From positions 1,675,460-1,739,459 of the forward strand of contig JAJEKV010000032.1 of NCBI GenBank assembly GCA_021234155.1: 64,000 nucleotides of DNA. The letters are read 5' to 3'. This DNA comes from Isoetes taiwanensis. Taxonomy: Eukaryota > Streptophyta > Lycopodiopsida > Isoetales > Isoetaceae. The number at the start of each line of letters is the position of its first letter. Within the stretch, counting starts at the first letter, position 1. Below the pieces are notes generated by a model that was not told the DNA's origin, did not search any database, and worked only from the letters and a program-made list of their open reading frames with translations. This document shows, in pieces, positions 59,330-64,000 of this stretch. The position numbers and the translations under genes were made by a program.

Positions 59330-59674
59330 CTATTTTGCCATTGGGTGTGAAGCAATGTACTCAATGGCATCATGGCATGTAGCAATCTTGTCAGCTTCAT
59401 TATCAGGAATTTCCAAAGCAAATTCTTCTTCAAAACCCATCACAACTTCTACTGTGTCCAAGCTATCCAACCCCAGGTCTTTCTCAAAGTGAGCTGTTGG
59501 TGAAACTTTTGCCGGATCCACCTTTGGACAGTTCTTGATGACGGATAACACCCTATCGGTTACAACTTTTTTATCCAGATAAGTGCCCTGAGCTTCTCCG
59601 GAAAACAGTCGGAAGACGCTAGTGCGCCCAACTGACAATCTAATATGTCTTGATATGAACTGCTTCATGGCCAT
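59330..59674 (-). CDS. mtACP: Mitochondrial acyl carrier protein
   Basis: Carrier of the growing acyl chain in mitochondrial fatty-acid synthesis (octanoyl for lipoate) and a subunit associated with complex I. The 114-residue product has a basic N-terminus rich in Arg/Ser/Phe that fits a mitochondrial targeting peptide (about 1-27). The ACP fold follows, with DLGLDSLDTVEVVM; the Ser of DSL (about residue 70) is the phosphopantetheine site. The end is EFALEIPDNEADKI ... ASHPMAK. The length is close to plant mtACPs (roughly 120-130). Start chosen: ATG at 59672-59674; a second ATG follows two codons later. No intron interrupts it, unlike my recollection of angiosperm homologues, so a retrocopy is possible. 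No frameshift or stop is present. Confidence 0.93.
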   Translation of the reverse strand: MAMKQFISRHIRLSVGRTSVFRLFSGEAQGTYLDKKVVTDRVLSVIKNCPKVDPAKVSPTAHFEKDLGLDSLDTVEVVMGFEEEFALEIPDNEADKIATCHDAIEYIASHPMAK

Positions 59675-59988
59675 GCCCTGGATAGCGTGTGCGGCGATTT
59701 CCTTCTACTGCCCTCTTCGATTCTGTGGCCGCAGACTCAGCTTTCGTGTTCTTGCTGTGCAGAGGAAATCAATCCACATGCTTGGAGCATGCCTGGGAAA
59801 ATGGGAGCTTTGATTCTTCCTCTTCTGGGCGGAATCTGGAAGCATCTGGGCATGGACACGACTATCAGACCAGATGAAACCCTAAGTCTCTCTGAAACCC
59901 TAGAGTGCATATGCACGATGGTTGCATGTGTTCTCCCTTTTTTTTTTCTTCCTTATTTCTTTTTTTTTTTTCCTTTTTTCCAAAAAGT

Positions 59989-60070
59989 GGGCTTTTGTTG
60001 TAAGCCCTTCGATCTTGTCTTTTTAAAGAGGGCTTTTGTTGTAAGCCCTTTGATCTTGACCATTAAGAAG
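59989..60070. repeat. Two tandem GGGCTT-AAGCCC hairpins
   Basis: gggcttttgttgtaagccc occurs at 59989 and 60030 (period 41). Each copy can form a 6-bp stem with a 7-nt loop. It lies upstream of the mtACP gene, beyond a T-rich tract at 59938-59980. Confidence 0.75.
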
Positions 60071-60114
60071 GGCCAAATAAAAAAGGGCGCAAGTTGCATG
60101 CAAATACTTGGTGC

Positions 60115-60235
60115 GCTCTAGATGTACCAATTAGTACACCTTATGCAATACGCCCACCAAATCATATGAAAACCTTAGAGAAAACTGTATAAAAGTACAA
60201 AAAAAAACCCCTGTTATTATGCTACATATTGAAGC
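60115..60235 (+). repeat. Inverted repeat arm, partner at 50866-50990
   Basis: It shares aaatcatatgaaaacc and ttatgctacatatt with the reverse complement of the partner. The arms enclose the FAO pseudogene, the duplications, the foldback elements and mtACP. Confidence 0.75.
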
Positions 60236-60239
60236 TAGG

Positions 60240-61110
60240 AGGAATATCAGACATCTAGGCTGAAAATTTGAACGTAGTTGGTTCAAAACATGGCAGTAGT
60301 AAGATTAAGCCCTTTTGCAACACCCTTTGTGCATTGGAATCCCCTTCCTAATTAAAAAATTCTCTAAACTATTGCAGAGAGATGCGACGCAGAATAATTA
60401 TTAGAAATGCCTTTTCCAACATGGATCTCTTGGCATCAAATGTGGGTCAAGGAACCCTTATGTCTAGACGTGATGGTACCACTATACAAGCATCTAAAGT
60501 TAACTTGTGGAGCACCATCGTAAGGCCAAAAGTTATTTTTAGCTTCTTTTGCTGCTGGCCCAAGTTTGTGTATGTGTGTGTATATAAATCAATATATAGA
60601 AGGTTTGTATGTGTATGTATACAGATCAATATATAAAGAAACTTAGATGTACGAGGTTTGCGAACTGTCTATGTTTTTATGACGGACATTGTGACTGTCT
60701 AACTGCAAAAATATAACAATTAATTTCACGTGACAATAATTATTCTCTACCTTGATGCCTATAACTATTTATAGTCCAGTCAATTTTCCTATATGTTTAT
60801 AAGGAAAAGATGCAATTTTTGCATTATATACTGCCCCAAACCAGCTTACATAAATGCACATGCACACTTGCACACTTAAGGTAAGGACAATTTCAAACTT
60901 TAAATGATAATGGATGATCCAAAATTACCAAAATCACGCCTTGCAATCCTATAGCCACATAATGCTTTTCAATTCAGAATAATTTTCTTTTACTCTACGA
61001 ATATAGATGCAAACTCATTTTGTAATTTCATTCTAAACATCACATCTTATTTATGTTCTCAGTCAAAATCCATTGTCTTCATTAATCTTTGAATTTGATA
61101 CCCAAGGGAG
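60240..61110. other. AT-rich spacer
   Basis: No supported gene. The short frame at 60382-60636 looks like chance, with a tgtgtatgtgtg-like dinucleotide stretch near 60570. Confidence 0.45.
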
Positions 61111-61140
61111 CGCCCAGCAACACTGGGCACTTTTTCTAGT
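61111..61140 (+). mobile_element. Candidate Helitron 3' end
   Basis: Hairpin gcgcccag-caaca-ctgggcac (8-bp stem with one G-T pair), then ttttt and CTAG followed by T. This is the Helitron signature of a terminal hairpin, CTRR and insertion before T. No 5' TC end or Rep/helicase gene was found. Confidence 0.4.
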
Positions 61141-62760
61141 ATTGTTATAACAGAAAATATTGAGCCAATGACGACAATAGTGTGTTACCTTTATAGCATG
61201 AGGGTCTTTCTCTTTCATTCACAAAAGATTCTAGCATGGACTAAAGTGTCTCTTCATGGTTACATTCATGCATGTTACTAAATGGAAATTTAACGAGATT
61301 AAGAGCAGCTCTAAATTGGTCACCAAAATAAACAACTATAGGAGAGAGCTCACTGGATACAAATATGTCCTTGAGTGTCAAGTAGTGTGGATTTCAAGCT
61401 ATAATTCAGCGCATCATCTGGTTGATTGGGTGTACCATTTTGTTTTGGAAGGAGTAATCTTGAAAGGAGTAATTCTCCAGAGGAGAGGATTTCCCGCTGA
61501 TGAAGGTGCCTATGGATAGCCCAGAGCAAAAGACTTCGTCTACCATGCATGGTTTAAATAACAATTAATTGCTTCAAGAATGCCAATGCAATAAAGATAT
61601 GGTAGCCTTTGCTTGTTCTATGCGGCTATGGTTTTGAAGACTCTGGTAATCATTACCTAAAGTGATGCTTGAATTCTAGCATGTCACCTGTGTGCATCAA
61701 CTAAAACAAATTTTAGCCATTGAATCTGTTAATTTATGCATCGATTGCCAAGAAATTTGAAAAACCCTTGAAACTTCTCTCTTTACCCTTAGAATGTCGC
61801 TTCATCATCAGACTTCAATAGTTTCTTTTGTTGATTAGACCATCAGGTCTGGCTATTTTAGCTCAGATCGTAAGTCTATCGGCAAATAATTTGACTATAA
61901 TGTACAAAAGTTGATATGAACCTCTTAAAACTAATTTTAGTATTGTCTTAAACATCGGCATTATCACGTGTTTGCATCTTATGTTTGGCATGTTTGTTGT
62001 TGAAGCATGATGGACACTACTTCAATTGCATTTTGTAATGATGCCATGCAACTTCTTCAATATAAAATATATAACTTTACTCCTGGATGGACTATTGAGG
62101 TTATACAGGTTGTTCAAGTGTGCTGCAAGTCATTTCAATCTATGCTAATTTGATTTTTCAACTTTTATACCATCTATTATTTTCCAATCGATGTTGACTT
62201 TGAAAGGTGTAGTTAACATTATTCAATTTGCACACATCAACTCTAAAAATATGTAACATCTTCTTCTTGTTCTCCTAAAAATAAAAATTCTATAGTATTG
62301 CGTCCATAGAGAATTCCAACAAAGTTTGTATACTTGACAAACACCCTTTATTTCTTCTCTTTCCCTTCACCTTAAACACCCCACCCTTTGCCCCAAGCCT
62401 GCCTTACTGCTAGTTTAATTTTTTTCCAAGCCCAAAAAACAACGTCTCCTATAACACACCAAAACAAAAATTTCACTCACTTTCTTTAGCGAGAAATTGA
62501 AACTCTCATCCTCTATTGTTTAATTGCAGCATACCATCTTTAATCATTGATTGGACTATTGGACTACAGTAGACACAATCCCATACCAGCACCAATGCAA
62601 CTCCGCAAATACAAGTGCAAGCCTATGTCTTGTATATTGGACCTTTTTTAATATTGTGATTACCATGCCTCCTAGCATGCTATTTAACCCTCAACTATAT
62701 TTAACATTGCTATCTTAGACAAACTTCTCATTTTGTCTACTCAAGAGTATGGTCCTTAAA
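61141..62760. other. AT-rich spacer
   Basis: I see no gene, RNA or clear repeat; only chance ORFs such as 61256-61519. Confidence 0.45.
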
Positions 62761-62842
62761 GTGTACTGCATGTACCGTCTCATAGGTCAAGTTTGGCCTC
62801 CGCGGACGTTAAAATATACTTCCTTCCTTCCTTCCTTCCTTC
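62761..62842 (+). repeat. Orphan 3' end of a LINE-4-type element
   Basis: ggcctccgcggacgttaaaa followed by CTTC repeats parallels ggtctccgtggacgataaaa plus CTTC at 18808-18849. It is a severely 5'-truncated LINE or a SINE sharing the tail. Confidence 0.6.
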
Positions 62843-64000
62843 TAATCAATCAAACTTCTATAGATCATTTTTAGGTAGGATAATGCCTCCTTGAGGAATG
62901 TCTGCTAACATGCTAGATCGGTTACGATCTCTCAAGTTTCTTGTTGGTTTGTCCTCAACAAGTCTATCACGACCTTTAGATGCTATATTATTATAAATTC
63001 CAAGTTCCTAAACCTATGCTTCTCAAGTGATGATCATACCCCTTATACATATGGGTTATTATGTCTAGCACTCAAGCATGCATATCATCCTACATCAGTA
63101 GCCTTGCTACTTTGTCACTGGCTCTTCGAGGCATTCAATCTCAGCTATACTTTGTGATCCTTTATCTGCATTGCAAGATCACATGGGAGACTAAAATATA
63201 TACAACCTAGCTAGTATGTTCTTATAACCCTAGTTAAGAAGGTTGTAGCGCCTAGTGTCTTCATATTATACAACCTAGCTAGTATGTTCTTATAACCCTA
63301 GTTATCAAGGTTGTAGCGCCTAGTGTCTTCATATTACAAGAAACTGCTGCTTACTGTAACTCAACCTGCAATCATGCCTGACCTTGGATGCTTCATCCTA
63401 CATAAAGATTCAATATTGTCTGCACATAATATCCTTTGATCCAAGGTTAGCTACATGCCAGTTTTGTACAAGTAATACTATCCACAACCTCACTTTTAAG
63501 CATACTTTACCAATTGTTTACTCATGCCATAACATCTCGCAGTAACCTTATGCTTCTCACAAATTTACACTTCCAAGTACCTTCACTAGATTGCAGGTAA
63601 TATCCTAAAATATTGAAATGCTTGCCAGATGTAGTTAGAATAACATGCAATTCTCAAATCTTCAAATTCTTTACAAAGAGACCACCAATTATAAAGTGGA
63701 AACTCACACCTACCTCTCTAAATTGCTTGATTCCAAACTAAGCTTTGAGTCTTGAAACCCTTCAAGCACTCATTGTGCCGCGCCCAATATCACACCCCAG
63801 TTGGAGCCGATGCATCTGCCGCCCACATACACATAGAGTTCTTGAGTCCCCACGATGCATAATCATGAACCTCCCAGGTTCATTTAGCATTCCTACTATT
63901 GTAGGTTGATCCTACACCATGCAAGATGGATGAATCCTCGATCCAAACCCATAGCCTAGCTAGCCCCCATAAGCCAAAGCACTCCATAACCTCTCAATGT
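62843..64000. other. AT-rich spacer at window end
   Basis: It contains the 68-bp tandem repeat at 63201-63336. Otherwise nothing could be assigned. Confidence 0.4.
63201..63336 (+). repeat. Tandem duplication, 68 bp x 2
   Basis: Copies 63201-63268 and 63269-63336 are almost identical (tacaacctagctagtatgtt ... tcttcatatta). Confidence 0.93.

Noticed and set aside
60382-60636. 84-codon plus-strand ORF
   Set aside because: The C-terminal part is a TG-rich simple stretch, with no domain and no supporting context.
61256-61519. 87-codon plus-strand ORF
   Set aside because: No motif or codon pattern sets it apart from chance in AT-rich sequence.
1-64000. CRISPR arrays, rRNA or complete tRNA genes
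   Set aside because: None found on reading both strands; the tandem repeats here lack spacer structure, and the only tRNA-like sequence is the doubtful SINE head at 35333-35455.

Overview
The window is a stretch of a large, repeat-rich nuclear genome of a land plant. The clues are plant-type L1 LINEs, a Ty3/gypsy chromovirus primed by initiator Met-tRNA, and relics of plant gene families (a CYP707-like P450, a long-chain alcohol oxidase, a PPR protein). A complete mitochondrial acyl carrier protein gene supports this. Seed-free plants, perhaps a fern, fit best because of a beta-class DNA-methyltransferase-like gene and a MDFAENY/WSDG-type transposase-like gene. That placement is inference, not proof.

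Layout. 1-3195 is the 5' part of a Ty3/gypsy element (A): an extra leader ORF, an AT-rich gap, then gag, zinc knuckle, protease and RT. It is cut in the RT by an antisense L1 (LINE-1, 3196 to about 12640). LINE-1 is itself split by a 5'-truncated L1 (LINE-2, 6390-8812) with a visible target duplication. About 13386-18850 is a GC-rich, decayed LINE of another clade with 5' tandem monomers and a CTTC tail. 19386-20312 is a P450 pseudogene. 20382-23113 is a frameshifted transposase-like gene. 23810-24501 and 25634-28470 are two decayed minus-strand genes; the second has GCM/FLYWCH-like and SWIM zinc fingers. 28461-31135 is a multi-exon plus-strand gene joining a ParB-like DGNHR segment to a beta-class N4/N6 methyltransferase fold.

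31168-42767 is a complete LTR retrotransposon (B), inserted just after the methyltransferase stop codon. It has a perfect 5-bp target duplication, primer binding site, polypurine tract and nearly identical 1.65-kb LTRs, yet its gag-pol is wrecked, so it looks like a non-autonomous copy. 43881-49523 is a third decayed antisense L1 carrying a perfect CACTA-type MITE (45008-45203). A reversed solo LTR fragment of the B family follows (49524-50825).

From 51 to 58 kb lie an alcohol-oxidase pseudogene, stepwise tandem duplications (about 504 bp, then about 1611 bp), a family of foldback elements and a PPR relic. The only intact conventional gene is mitochondrial ACP at 59330-59674 (minus). The last 4 kb are AT-rich, with a possible Helitron 3' end, an orphan LINE tail and a 68-bp tandem repeat.

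Most of the window is a nest of transposons rather than a working pathway. The methyltransferase-like gene and its zinc-finger neighbour are the most interesting content.
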